From: Caballeronia temeraria
Lineage (GTDB): Bacteria > Pseudomonadota > Gammaproteobacteria > Burkholderiales > Burkholderiaceae
DNA length: 64,000 bases
NCBI RefSeq assembly: GCF_001544795.2
Contig: NZ_FCOI02000006.1
Location: 1-64,000, forward strand
Direction of reading: 5' to 3'
Within the stretch, counting starts at the first letter, position 1, and the number at the start of each line of letters is the position of its first letter. Positions 25,471 through 35,013 of the stretch are shown here, piece by piece. Below the pieces are notes generated by a model. The model was not told where the DNA came from, made no database searches, and saw nothing but the letters and a program-made list of their open reading frames with translations. Position numbers and translations under genes: made by a program.

Positions 25471-26643
25471 ATGCTCTATCTGATCGAAGACGCTACCGCC
25501 GAGCCGGCGCAATTCGGCGCCTTGGCCGCGCTGTTCGCCCGGACTTTGAATGCCGAACTTCGCTGCGCAGGCGTGCATTTCGACGAGCAGCGGTTTCCCG
25601 ATGCGCGTCGGCACGTCACAGCGGATGGACGCCTAATCGCCAGCGGTCTGATTTGGCGCACGCGCACGGGCCTGCCTGATACGGCCGAGCCATGCCACGA
25701 AATTTTTGCGCTGGCGCGCACGCGAAATATCGTGCTTCTCGTGCGATCGTTCAAAGCGTTTCCCACGCATTGCACGGAAGATGTGGAGATGTTGCGCGTC
25801 GTTCACGAAGCCGATAGCGCACAACTCGTCGAAGATGGTTCGGGCGTGGTTTTGCAAGCGCATCGGGATCGCTATGGCAGATGGCGATCCACGCAAGATG
25901 CGGCACCGCGCGCGAGCGGAGCGTCCATGACGATTGCGCTGATAGGTCGTGAGTGCGACCAACATCAGCAATATCCCGCGACGCTCGCCGCCCTCGGTGA
26001 CGCCGCCGATGCGCTCGGCTTTGAACTCGACGTGCGCTTCATCGCGGCGCAGGACATCGACCGCGACAACGCGGAAACTTTGCTCGCCGATGCACACGGC
26101 ATTCTTTTGCCGGGCGGCGCGGCCATGGCGCGCGTGGCGGGACAGATCGAGGCCGCGCGTTTCTGCTGGCTGGCGTCGATTCCGGTCGTGGGTTTGTCTC
26201 TCGGCATGCAGTCAATGGCGACGGCCATCGCGCGGCTCGCGTTGCAGAGCGATGAGATCGGCATGAAGGAAGCGCAGCCCGACGCGCGCGTCGCCAGCTT
26301 CGAGCCGATTCATGTTGGCGAGGATGGCGTGTTGTTGCATCGCTTAGGCTTGCGGCCAATAAGCCTAGTGCCGGGATCGCGCATACGGGGCATGCTCGGC
26401 GCGCAGGCGCGCATTCTCTGCAACCACCGCTACAGGCTCAATCCAGCGCTCGAAGCTCCGCTCGCGACGCTCGGCGTGACCGTCAGCGCGCGCGATGAAA
26501 GCGGGTCAATCGCCGATGCCATCGAGGCCGATAAGCATCCGTTTTTTACGGGAATGCAGGGCCATCCCGAACTGTCGTCGCGTGACGGAGCGCCGCATCC
26601 GCTGCTGATCGCCTTTCTGGAAGCGGCGGCGCGTCGCACATAA
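25471..26643 (+). CDS. CTP-synthase C-terminal-like amidotransferase protein with an extra N-terminal domain and no catalytic cysteine
   Basis: 390 residues. Residues about 150-388 are a class I glutamine-amidotransferase fold of the CTP-synthase type: IALIGRECDQHQQYPATLAAL, GILLPGGAAMARVAGQIEAARF, VVGLSLGMQSMATAIARL and GMQGHPELSS. In working enzymes the nucleophile elbow reads G-x-C-LGMQ; here it is GLSLGMQ, with serine in place of cysteine (or selenocysteine in the related selenoprotein group). Residues 1-145 form an ordered domain I do not recognise (RTRNIVLLVRSFKAFPTHCTEDVEML). A binding or regulatory role is likelier than glutaminase activity. Confidence 0.75.
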   Translation: MLYLIEDATAEPAQFGALAALFARTLNAELRCAGVHFDEQRFPDARRHVTADGRLIASGLIWRTRTGLPDTAEPCHEIFALARTRNIVLLVRSFKAFPTHCTEDVEMLRVVHEADSAQLVEDGSGVVLQAHRDRYGRWRSTQDAAPRASGASMTIALIGRECDQHQQYPATLAALGDAADALGFELDVRFIAAQDIDRDNAETLLADAHGILLPGGAAMARVAGQIEAARFCWLASIPVVGLSLGMQSMATAIARLALQSDEIGMKEAQPDARVASFEPIHVGEDGVLLHRLGLRPISLVPGSRIRGMLGAQARILCNHRYRLNPALEAPLATLGVTVSARDESGSIADAIEADKHPFFTGMQGHPELSSRDGAPHPLLIAFLEAAARRT

Positions 26644-26896
26644 GCGTACTGCGTCGGCATCTAATGACGGTCTCCGACGCGTGAGCAATGATCGCGCATG
26701 CGGCGTGCCATGCGATCGCAATTCGAGTGCACGGACCGCCGGCGACCTCGGCACGAACTTCCGGACCCGACCCACAAGAGACGCTCGTCCCACTTTGAAA
26801 CGGTCATGTAGTGCCTGCAAGTCACATCAGTAGAAAGAAGCGAACCCACCGTCTATGCCATCATCCGGTACATTGACCCGACTATCGGAGATCATG

Positions 26897-27385
26897 ATGA
26901 GCAGCAAGTGGTTTTCGAAATTCGCGAGCTACCTTTCCACGATGACCGGTAGGCCCGCCACCTTTGTGATGGCCGTTGCCCTTGTGCTCGTGTGGGCGAT
27001 CACCGGCCCGTTCTTTCACTACAGCGACACATGGCAACTCGTGATCAACACGTCGACCACGATCGTCACGTTCCTGATGGTCTTCCTGATCCAGAACACG
27101 CAGAACCGTGACACGGCCGCGATGCAGATCAAGCTCGACGAGCTGATCCGCGCAATGGAAGGTGCACATAACGCGCTGCTCGATCTCGAAGAACTCGAGG
27201 AAAAAGATCTGAGTCGTTTCCGAAAGCACTATGAAAAATTGGCGGAAGAAGCGCGGACCGCACTGCGCGCGGGCGACAGCGACACCGGTTCGCCGTTCGT
27301 CGACAACCACGATGGTAATGATGACGAGCGGCGAGGCGATGAGAATCGCGATGCCAAACCGGGGGCCGCGCCGCTACGCGGCTAG
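26897..27385 (+). CDS. Low-affinity iron permease family membrane protein
   Basis: 162 residues from MSSKWFSKFASYLST; GGAG lies six bases upstream of this ATG (another ATG at 26894 is closer). Two membrane segments (TFVMAVALVLVWAITGPFF, and the one containing TSTTIVTFLMVFLIQN) and the conserved IQNTQNRDTAAMQIKLDELI loop define PF04120, followed by a charged coiled coil and acidic tail. The prokaryotic members are named after a fungal iron transporter; actual transport is unproven. Confidence 0.85.
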   Translation: MSSKWFSKFASYLSTMTGRPATFVMAVALVLVWAITGPFFHYSDTWQLVINTSTTIVTFLMVFLIQNTQNRDTAAMQIKLDELIRAMEGAHNALLDLEELEEKDLSRFRKHYEKLAEEARTALRAGDSDTGSPFVDNHDGNDDERRGDENRDAKPGAAPLRG

Positions 27386-27801
27386 CAAACGCGCTGTCCG
27401 ACTGCGGTGCGCATTCGCTTGCGCGCGTCAACACCTTGGCTGGCGCTTTTCTAGACGGCGAGCGAATGACCGAAAGTGGCCGACTGCCGAAGATCGCACT
27501 TTCGAGCGCCGCGCTCGGTCCTCTGGCGCGAAGGGAACCCGTTCTTCAACATGGCTAACGGCATGAGCGTCGCCGACAATGCTGAACTTCATGAAAGCCG
27601 CCTTGCGACCACGCCTGCGGTACACCGCCGCGCACTGCCTTTGCGCATTGAACGAACGTACAAATCCCCGCTAGCCGGGTTCCGGGTTGATACTATCTTT
27701 GCGCCCGCTAACACGTCGATGTTCACGCTCTTTGAAATCCAGCGGTGAGCTTCACCAGTGGCCGGACGACGATCGCATGCCTGATTCCGTCTGGAGGGTA
27801 T
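27386..27801. other. Gap upstream of the TpsA-like gene
   Basis: About 415 bases. No family-like frame. The strong GGAGGG just before 27802 belongs to the following gene; the promoter is presumably within this stretch. Confidence 0.4.
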
Positions 27802-30242
27802 ATGCAGCTCAACTCAAGTTTTGCTTTGTCGGGGCGTCCCGCTCGACACTCCCGCCTTTCTCATCATCTCAGGTTCCGCGCGCGCCATTTGCGGCTTCGT
27901 CCACTGACGATGGCGCTGCTTCTCGCCACGGCTTCATCGGGGCTATCCAGCATCGAGGCGCACGCCGTTCCACCCTTGCCGAAAGGCGGACAGTTCATCG
28001 CGGGCGGCGGCTCGATCAGCGGCGGCGAACAGGCGCTGACGATCAACCAGTCCACGTCGCGCGGCGTGATTGACTGGTGCAGTTTCTCGATCGGCAATGG
28101 CCGCACCGTCACGTTCAACAACGGCAGCGGCGCGACGCTCAACCGCGTCACGGGCGGCGATCCGTCGGTGATTCTCGGCTCGCTCAACGCGAGCGGCAGC
28201 GTCTATCTCATCAACCCGCAGGGCGTGCTCGTCGGACCGACCGGCGTGATCGCGACCGGCGGGCGCTTCGTCGCCTCTGCGCTCGATGCCGATAACAACG
28301 CGTTGATGCAAGGCGGCGCGCTCACACTGTCGGGCGGCGGGAAGGGCGTCGTCGTGAATCTGGGCCGCATCGGGTCGAGTGGCGGCGATGTCTTTCTTGT
28401 CTCGCGCACGCTGGCGGCGAATCTCGGCAGCATCGATGCCGCGCAGGGCACGGCCGAACTCGCGGCGGGCAGTCAGGTGCTGTTGCAGGATGCATCGGGC
28501 AGTCAACAGGTGTTCGTGCAGAGGGGGAGCGGCGGCACGGCGCTGAACGCGGGCGCGATCCGCGCCGCGCAGATCGACCTGCAGGCCGCCGATGGCAACG
28601 TCTATGCGCTCGCCGGTCACAGCGCCGCGATCCGCGCGACCGGCACGGCCACGCGCGATGGTCACGTATGGCTCGTCGCGGATTCGGGCGGCGTGCACGC
28701 GAACGGCGACGTGTCCGCGAGCAACGCAAACGGCAGCGGCGGCACGGTGGAGACGCGCGGCACCACGCTGGACGTCGGCGGCGCGACGGTGTTGGCCGGA
28801 ACGTGGAGACTCGGCGCGCCCACCTTCACCCTTGACGGAAGCAATGCGGGCGCGGTCTCGCGCAGCCTGAATGCTGGCACGTCCGTGGATGTCGAGGCGT
28901 CGGTGGGCGATCTGGCCGTCAACGGCAACGTGCAATGGAACGGCGCGGCGGCGCTGACGCTCGGCGCGGCTCACAACGTGACGATCGCTGAGAACACGGC
29001 GATCGCCAACGCCGGAAGCGGCAACCTCACGCTGCGCGCGGACAGCGGCGGCGTCGACAACGGCGGAAGCATCAAGAATGGCGGGACGATCGACTGGTCG
29101 AAGAGCACCGGCATCGTCAGCGCGCTCTACGATATGACCGGGAATGACTCGCCGGGCACCGTGCTCGCCAACACTAGCTGGACCGCGGCGCCGTATAGCG
29201 GACTCGTCACGCAGCTTACCGCGTACAGGCTCGTCAACAACGTCAACGACTTGCAGAACGTCGCGCTGGATGTCGCGGGGAACTATGCGCTCGGCAAGGA
29301 CATCGACGCGGGCGGCACGATGGTCTTCAATCCGATCGGGTCACTGCCCGGCCCGATCGCCGCACTGTCCGACGCGCCGTTCACGGGCCAGTTCGACGGC
29401 ATGGGCCATACGATCGACAACCTGAGGATAAACGGCTTGGCCTACGGACCGATCAACATCGGCCGGGGCGGACCCACCGCGGCGCTGGGTCTCTTTGGGG
29501 TGGTCGGGAAGAATGGCGTGGTGCGCAACGTGAACCTCACCAACGCAGCCATCGGCGTCGGATCGAATGTCGGGTCGTTCGGGTTGCTCGTGGGCGTCAA
29601 CTACGGGCTCGTCACCTACTCGTCCAGTTCCGGCAATGTCACCGACTACATCATCTACGGCGGTGGTCCCGACGGCGGTCTCGTCGGCAGCAACTACGGC
29701 ACCGTCGAGCGATCGTCCAGCAGTGCAGCGGTGCGCACGCAAGGGGATGCGGGCGGCCTCGTGGGCGACAACTACTGGACCACTCGCAGTCGTTCGTCGC
29801 CGGTTCGGTCGGTCGCGGCTCGCACGGCGGCACCGGCGGCATCGTCGGGATCAATGCGGGACTGCTCACGCAGTCGTATTCGACAGGTTATGCGCAGGAC
29901 GCGGGGCTCGTCTACGACAACACGGCGACCGGTATCATCGACCAGTCGTTCGCGGCCAACCTGGTCAGAGGCCCCGGCGAGCCAGGCTCATTTCACGGCG
30001 GCACCGCGTTTTATAACTACGGCGCGATCCATAACAACGTCTACTGGGACAGGACGGTGACGACGCAAACGAGCGCCTTCACCATTGGCAACGGTACTGC
30101 GCCGCCCGACACCAATGGCCTCACCACGACGCAGATGAGCAACGCGTCGAACTTCCTCGACTGGAGCATCCCGGCGGGAGGCGTCTGGGCGATGCCCGCT
30201 GGCGCGACGCATCCGCTTTTGCAGTGGCAGCAGGGACATTAG
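27802..30242 (+). pseudogene. Filamentous-haemagglutinin-like (two-partner secretion type) adhesin with a C-terminal frameshift
   Basis: Starts at 27802 (GGAGGG upstream) with a long basic leader and hydrophobic signal (LTMALLLATASSGLSSIEAHA). The TPS carbohydrate-dependent-haemagglutination domain follows (TINQSTSRGVIDWCSFSIGN, RVTGGDPSVILGSLNASGS, VYLINPQGVLVGPTG). A GLUG-repeat region comes after residue 500 (GGLVGSNYGTVERSSSSAAV). Near 29785 the reading frame breaks: downstream repeats (GGIVGINAGLLTQSYSTGYA, then NNVYWDR and QMSNASNFLDWSIPAGGVWA) continue in the -1 frame to a stop at 30242. Without the shift the product would be about 810 residues. No TpsB transporter gene is nearby, so the gene may be an orphan. 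Confidence 0.8.
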
Positions 30243-30254
30243 CGCATGAATCCT

Positions 30255-30285
30255 GCGGGAAAAGCGCACGCGCCGGCTTTCCCGC
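30255..30285. terminator. Possible stem-loop terminator after the adhesin
   Basis: GCGGGAAA (30255-30262) pairs with TTTCCCGC (30278-30285). There is no T-run, so it may be a rho-dependent or pausing structure, or simply a hairpin. Confidence 0.4.
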
Positions 30286-31271
30286 ATGGTCGCGAGCCGT
30301 CCGCTTGACGCGGAGTCGGATTGCGTTCGTTGCGCATGCATTGAACATGCATCAAGTCCGAGAGTATGTACCGTGGACCGCGCGTGGCCGACCGGCTTCC
30401 CATGTCAGACGATTTTGCGGATGCGGGGTTCGAGGACACGAGCTTTGTCAGTGGACAACACTTCTTCGGCGGTCAAGCGCCGCGTGCGCAGAGGCAGAGG
30501 CATCGGACGCGTGACGCTGCCCTCCAAAGGCGGGAGTGACTAGCGATTCTCGGGTCGTGGGTGTCCTAGCAGGCACGCCTTGCTGCGCACGAACTAGTGG
30601 CTGCACCTAAAACGCATTGCCCGAATGCCGCCCCCCATGTTGGGCCAAGAAGCCGCTCAAGACACCGTGAGGACTGTTGGATCACAAGTGGTCAACAAGT
30701 AAGCGCTTTCGCACTGCGAATTGAATGACCGATTGCCGGGTGAAACCGACGCTTGGATGACTCGACGAAGTCTCGTGCGAATGGCGCTTCTTGGCCGGTC
30801 AGCGTCATAGGACGACTTTCGCCAGATCGACTGCGCCACGCGATGTGCCATGAAGCGACTTTCGTTCGGACATACGCCTTGCGCGGCGGACTAAATACGT
30901 TCGCTCGGTGTCGACTACCAGCGCTACGCGCCGTTCCTGCTGGTAGTCGACCCAAGCCGCAGTGCGAATTTTGACATAGTGAACATAAGCGCATTTTCGT
31001 TGGTGATGCGAAATATAAACGACTGCATTGATTGCCTTAGCTAACCGAGCTCGCGACGACACGCTAAGGGAAGCGGTTATCTACAAAAAGGCGGTCGCTG
31101 TCGGCGCACAAGTGCGACGCGCCGAGAAAGGCACGCCAATCCAACGCCTGCTCGTAAGTAGGTTCAGTCGCGCCATCAGGAGCTCAGCCGCGAATTTCGA
31201 CGAAATCTGCGAAATCTTGCTTCGACTGTCCTGCCCCCGGACGTTGTTGAGAGCGACAATTGATCAAGCCG
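30286..31271. other. Long region without a gene, containing one perfect inverted repeat
   Basis: No recognisable coding sequence on either strand over nearly 1 kb. The notable structure is the 13-bp inverted repeat at 30910-30951, listed separately. Composition is somewhat lower in GC than the flanks. Confidence 0.4.
30910..30951. repeat. Perfect 13-bp inverted repeat
   Basis: GTCGACTACCAGC (30910-30922) and GCTGGTAGTCGAC (30939-30951) are exact complements separated by 16 bases. It could be an operator, an IS end pair brought together, or a hairpin in an unrecognised RNA. Confidence 0.55.
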
Positions 31272-31523
31272 TTAAAAAAGCCGCCGGAAGAAAATTGTCG
31301 GGAAGGTTCCAAATCGGCGAGCTCGAGAGCCATCGCCGAACGTGAGGCATTCAATCTTCACTCCGTTGACGAACTCAGCCGACGTGTCGTGGCTGACGCC
31401 CACGTAGTGGCTGAACGAGAGACCGCCCTCGCGTAAAAGGCCGACCGCGCTGTCTGCGTTCTGCGCCCGATTATTTCGTTCCCATCTGTTCAGTAGTGTG
31501 GCCGCGACTCCCGCGTCGTTCAT
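31272..31523 (-). CDS. Small protein of unknown function
   Basis: 83 residues from an ATG at 31523 with GGGAG six bases upstream. Contains NRWERNNRAQNADSAVGLLR and LSFSHYVGVSHDTSAEFVNG; looks like mixed alpha/beta. No family recognised. Confidence 0.4.
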   Translation of the reverse strand: MNDAGVAATLLNRWERNNRAQNADSAVGLLREGGLSFSHYVGVSHDTSAEFVNGVKIECLTFGDGSRARRFGTFPTIFFRRLF

Positions 31524-31916
31524 GTGTTGCTCCCAAATTTCCACGCAGCAAGAGCAAATTGTGCAATGCAACAAGACCTTGCACGGAGATCATAATCATC
31601 TGATGAAAGCGTGCAGATGCGCTGGGCGTTCGCCCGCCAAAAATGCCATTTCGAACGCGCCAATCTCGACGCCCTTTTGTTGGCTCCGCATTGATGGCGA
31701 AGCCTTCTTATAAAGTCGGAGAATAAAGACGATTAGTTGCACTACGCTGAGAAGCTAACGTCCGCTGCGCGCGCGCGATCGCGCATAGTCCTTCATCAGT
31801 GGACGTCTGGCAACCTGTGCCTTACCGAACAAGCCCCGCGTCCGCAAAGAATGGCCCGCTGTCTCCCCAAAGCGACGCTGCCGTCCATACCGGATCGGGC
31901 AGGGCGGGATGTCTCA

Positions 31917-32060
31917 TTAATTGCCAGTACTGTGCGTGGCCGAAGGTCTCAACGCTCGCTCCCTCAGTAGAGATACGACCGCAAGGAAATACAAGACTCC
32001 CACTGTCGCAGACGAAGCGCTCGCCAGCAACAATCCGAGCAGCACTACTTGCTTCGTCAT
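31917..32060 (-). CDS. Very small single-pass membrane protein
   Basis: 47 residues: MTKQVVLLGLLLASASSATV then GVLYFLAVVSLLRERALRPS. It has one long hydrophobic stretch (6-32) with a positive cytoplasmic-type tail. AGGAG lies about 11 bases upstream. A role in membrane stress or as a toxin-like peptide is possible but not shown. Confidence 0.4.
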   Translation of the reverse strand: MTKQVVLLGLLLASASSATVGVLYFLAVVSLLRERALRPSATHSTGN

Positions 32061-32140
32061 GTCGATGTATCGCTCCTAACAAGAAAGTAGCCGATCGCGG
32101 ACCTCTTCGATGCCGACATGCGAGAAGCGATCGTTAATTG

Positions 32141-32404
32141 TCACTCTCTTTTGAGCGCGTCGTCGTTGCCGGGTGACTCGGTGCTGTTGCCCGACTTAAG
32201 GTGGGCCTTCTGTTCCGGTCGGCCTTGTGCAGGCTGTTCGGCCTCGCCGGAAGTTGGTTGACGCACTCCTTGGACGGGATCGCCGCCTGTGGCGGCGCCC
32301 GGTCCTGGCTGGTTACCCAGCGAGCCACCGCCACTTGCTCCGCTGCCTGCATCGCCGAGCGGCTTATCGGTGCTGCCCGGTCCTTCCAAGCGATCGCTGC
32401 TCAT
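32141..32404 (-). CDS. Small Gly/Pro-rich hydrophilic protein
   Basis: 87 residues from an ATG with AAGGAG eight bases upstream. Low-complexity, disordered (SDRLEGPGSTDKPLGDAGSG, SGGGSLGNQPGPGA) with a charged end. Resembles the small disordered stress proteins common in this bacterial group. Function unknown. Confidence 0.55.
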   Translation of the reverse strand: MSSDRLEGPGSTDKPLGDAGSGASGGGSLGNQPGPGAATGGDPVQGVRQPTSGEAEQPAQGRPEQKAHLKSGNSTESPGNDDALKRE

Positions 32405-32677
32405 GACCAGTCTCCTTCCTATTTGAACTCGCTCATCAGCAATCCACATGCCACGGGCGGCCGTTAGCTTGCCATGTCAACTGTGTCGCGATAGCCGACC
32501 TTCGACTTGGAGTCGCGCTCCCGGCACGGGATAGTTCACTACACCATGGTGGGATCACCGCCGCAATTGAGTTTTGGGGTTTCTCGTCCAGGCGGCCGGT
32601 CGCCTTGTTAAATTCGTGTCGATGCCGCGCGCCTCGAGTCGCGCGTTTTCTTCCTCGTAAGAGTTCTAATTGTCAAC

Positions 32678-34572
32678 TCACTTGCGTTGCCCTTCGGTCG
32701 GTTGCAGTCGGCGCGCGTCGTGCGCGCTCGCATATTCGTTCACGTCGCCCGTGAGCCATGCGACGAACGTGCGGCCGCTCGGTTCGCCCTCGTACGCGCG
32801 ATCCTGCGCGCGCGGCGGTGTCTCGAAGATGACCTTTCCCTCCGGCGCGTCGGAAAGCGTGACGGGTACATCCGCGAGATTGAGCGCGATCGAGAGCGTC
32901 TCGCCGTCGCCAAGCTTCCAGCGGGCGACGAGCGCCTTCTCGCCGGTCAGGTTCGCCCCGAGCGATTTGGCTCCCTTCAGACGCGGCATGATGAGCTTCG
33001 CTCGCACCGTCAGCGCCGAACGATAAAAGTGCCGCCATTCAAGACGATCGAGTTCGTCTTCCTTGTTCGCCACGTTTGGCGATGACGACTCGAATGTAAG
33101 CTTGTCGTTCGGATCGGGAATCTGCGCGCGGCGCTTTTCATCGCTGAATGCGGAGAAGTTCGAGAATTCCTTGCGGCGGCCGTTGCGAACGGCATCGGCG
33201 AGTTCGTCGTGATAGTCAGTGAAAAAAAGGAACGGCTGTTTCGAGCCATACTGCTCTTCCATGAAGAGCATCGGGATTTGCGGCGAAATCAGCAGCAGGC
33301 CGGTAGCCGCACGGAGCGAATCGTCGTTCGTAGCGCGCGCAGGCGATCACCCATCGCGCGATTGCCGACCTGATCGTGGTTCTGCAAGAACATGACGAAG
33401 GCGGTGGGCGGCAAGTGTCCGCTCGGCTCGCCACGCGGCGCGCCATCGTGGAGGGGTGACGAATCGCCCTGATACACGAAGCCTTCGGACAACACCCGCG
33501 CGAGCTTGTCAATCGGCCTGTCCGAATACGCCTCGTAGTAGCTCTCGCTCTCGCCGGTCAGTAGCGCATGCAGCGTGTTGTGGGCGTCGTCGCTCCATTG
33601 CGCGTTGAAGTGATCCGCCAGCAGGCTCGCCGTGTTGTGCTCGTTCTCCAGCACGAGATGCACGTGACGCCCGGCTTCCACGGAACTTCTCACGCGGTCG
33701 GCCAGTTCGCGCAGCCATTCGTCGTAGTTGATCGCGTGCACCGCATCGAGGCGCAGGCCATCGAACCGATATTCATTGAGCCAATAGAGCGCGTTGTCGA
33801 AAAAGAAGTCGCGCACTTGCGGCCGCTCAAAATCGATCGCGGGACCCCATGGTGTGTTCACGCCTTCGCGAAAAAATGTCTTGGCGTAAGCATGCAGATA
33901 GTTGCCGTCCGGACCGAAGTGGTTATAGACCACATCGAGAAACACCATGAGGCCCAGGCCGTGCGCGGTGTCGATGAGCTGCTTCAGTTCTTCCGGGCGG
34001 CCATAGGCCGAATCGGGCGCATAGGGCAGCACGCCGTCGTAGCCCCAGTTGCGCGTGCCGGAGAAGTCGTTGAGCGGCATGAGTTCGATGGCCGTCACGC
34101 CGAGTTGCGCGAGTTCCGGCAGACGCGCGGTAACGCCCGCATAGCCGCCCATCGCGCCGACGTGCAACTCGTAAAGCACGGTCTCTTCCCACGGCCGGCC
34201 ATGCCAGTCCGTGTGTGTCCAGCGATAAGCGTGCGGGTCGACGACTTCGCTCGGCCCATGCACGTCCTGTGGCTGAAAGCGAGATGCGGGGTCGGGAACG
34301 GCGAGCTCCTCGTCGAGACGATAGCGATACAGCGTCCCCGCCCCGACGTCAGCTTCGGCTTCGTACCAGCCGTCCCCGACGGGCTGCATGTCGGTGAGCT
34401 CGGACGTCGTGCTGCCGGCTCCCTGAACCTCGACTTGCACGCGGTCGCGCGACGGCGCCCAGAATCGGAAGCGCGTGCGCGGATGCTGTTGCCCCGCGCC
34501 GGTGAGATGCGCGCCGAAGGAAAAACAATGCGCGCTTGGGTGTCGCTCAGAATGGATTTGATGTTGGGACAT
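32678..34572 (-). pseudogene. treZ: Malto-oligosyltrehalose trehalohydrolase (TreZ) gene with one frameshift
   Basis: The first frame (34572 to about 33330) holds the beta-sandwich N-domain and most of the GH13 barrel: ELMPLNDFSGTRNWGYDGV, DVVYNHFGPDGNYL, FDGLRLDAVHAI (nucleophile D), LVLENEHN (acid/base E) and LQNHDQVGN (transition-state D). Near 33325 a one-base deletion shifts the rest to another frame (RAATGLLLISPQIPMLFMEE to the stop at 32678). TreZ releases trehalose from maltooligosyl-trehalose. With the frame restored, length is normal (about 630 residues). No treY or glycogen-branching gene is in the window. Confidence 0.85.
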
Positions 34573-35013
34573 ATTAGCGATCCGTCACTGCTGCAGTGCC
34601 ATCGCGATTCAAACTCAAATGCGCAGATCTCGGCATGAGGCAATCCGTACGGGTCCGTCCTGTCGGCCGACATTCGCCGTAGAGCGTCGTGCAAGCCCGA
34701 AGCAGTCTTCGTTCCAGCCAACAGCGGTCCGTAACGAGAACACTCCGTCCTTGTGTGGTGGCGGCCGTTTAGAACGTCACTGGTCGGGGCCGCAAGTGTC
34801 CAGCAGTCGTATCGGAGCAAGCACGGTGGGATCGCTCTTCACGCTCGAATGTCGCCCGCGCCGACCTTGACGCGGACGGACAAACACCGCAACGATACTC
34901 ACCGCTGCCGCGCGGGGTCGTTGAAAAGCTCTCTCAGTTTCGGAGGGTCGGGACGGCAGCGAAGGGCTCGAGCGTGAGCCGCGCAACGGGCGCGTGCGTA
35001 CGTGCGCGTCGTG
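34573..35013. other. Gap between treZ and the maltokinase gene
   Basis: About 440 bases, no recognisable coding sequence. In relatives other trehalose/glycogen genes often sit between these two, so a deletion here is possible. Confidence 0.35.

Noticed and set aside
27943..28974. 343-codon minus-strand frame opposite the TpsA-like gene
   Set aside because: Antisense of a haemagglutinin domain; arginine/alanine-rich with no motif.
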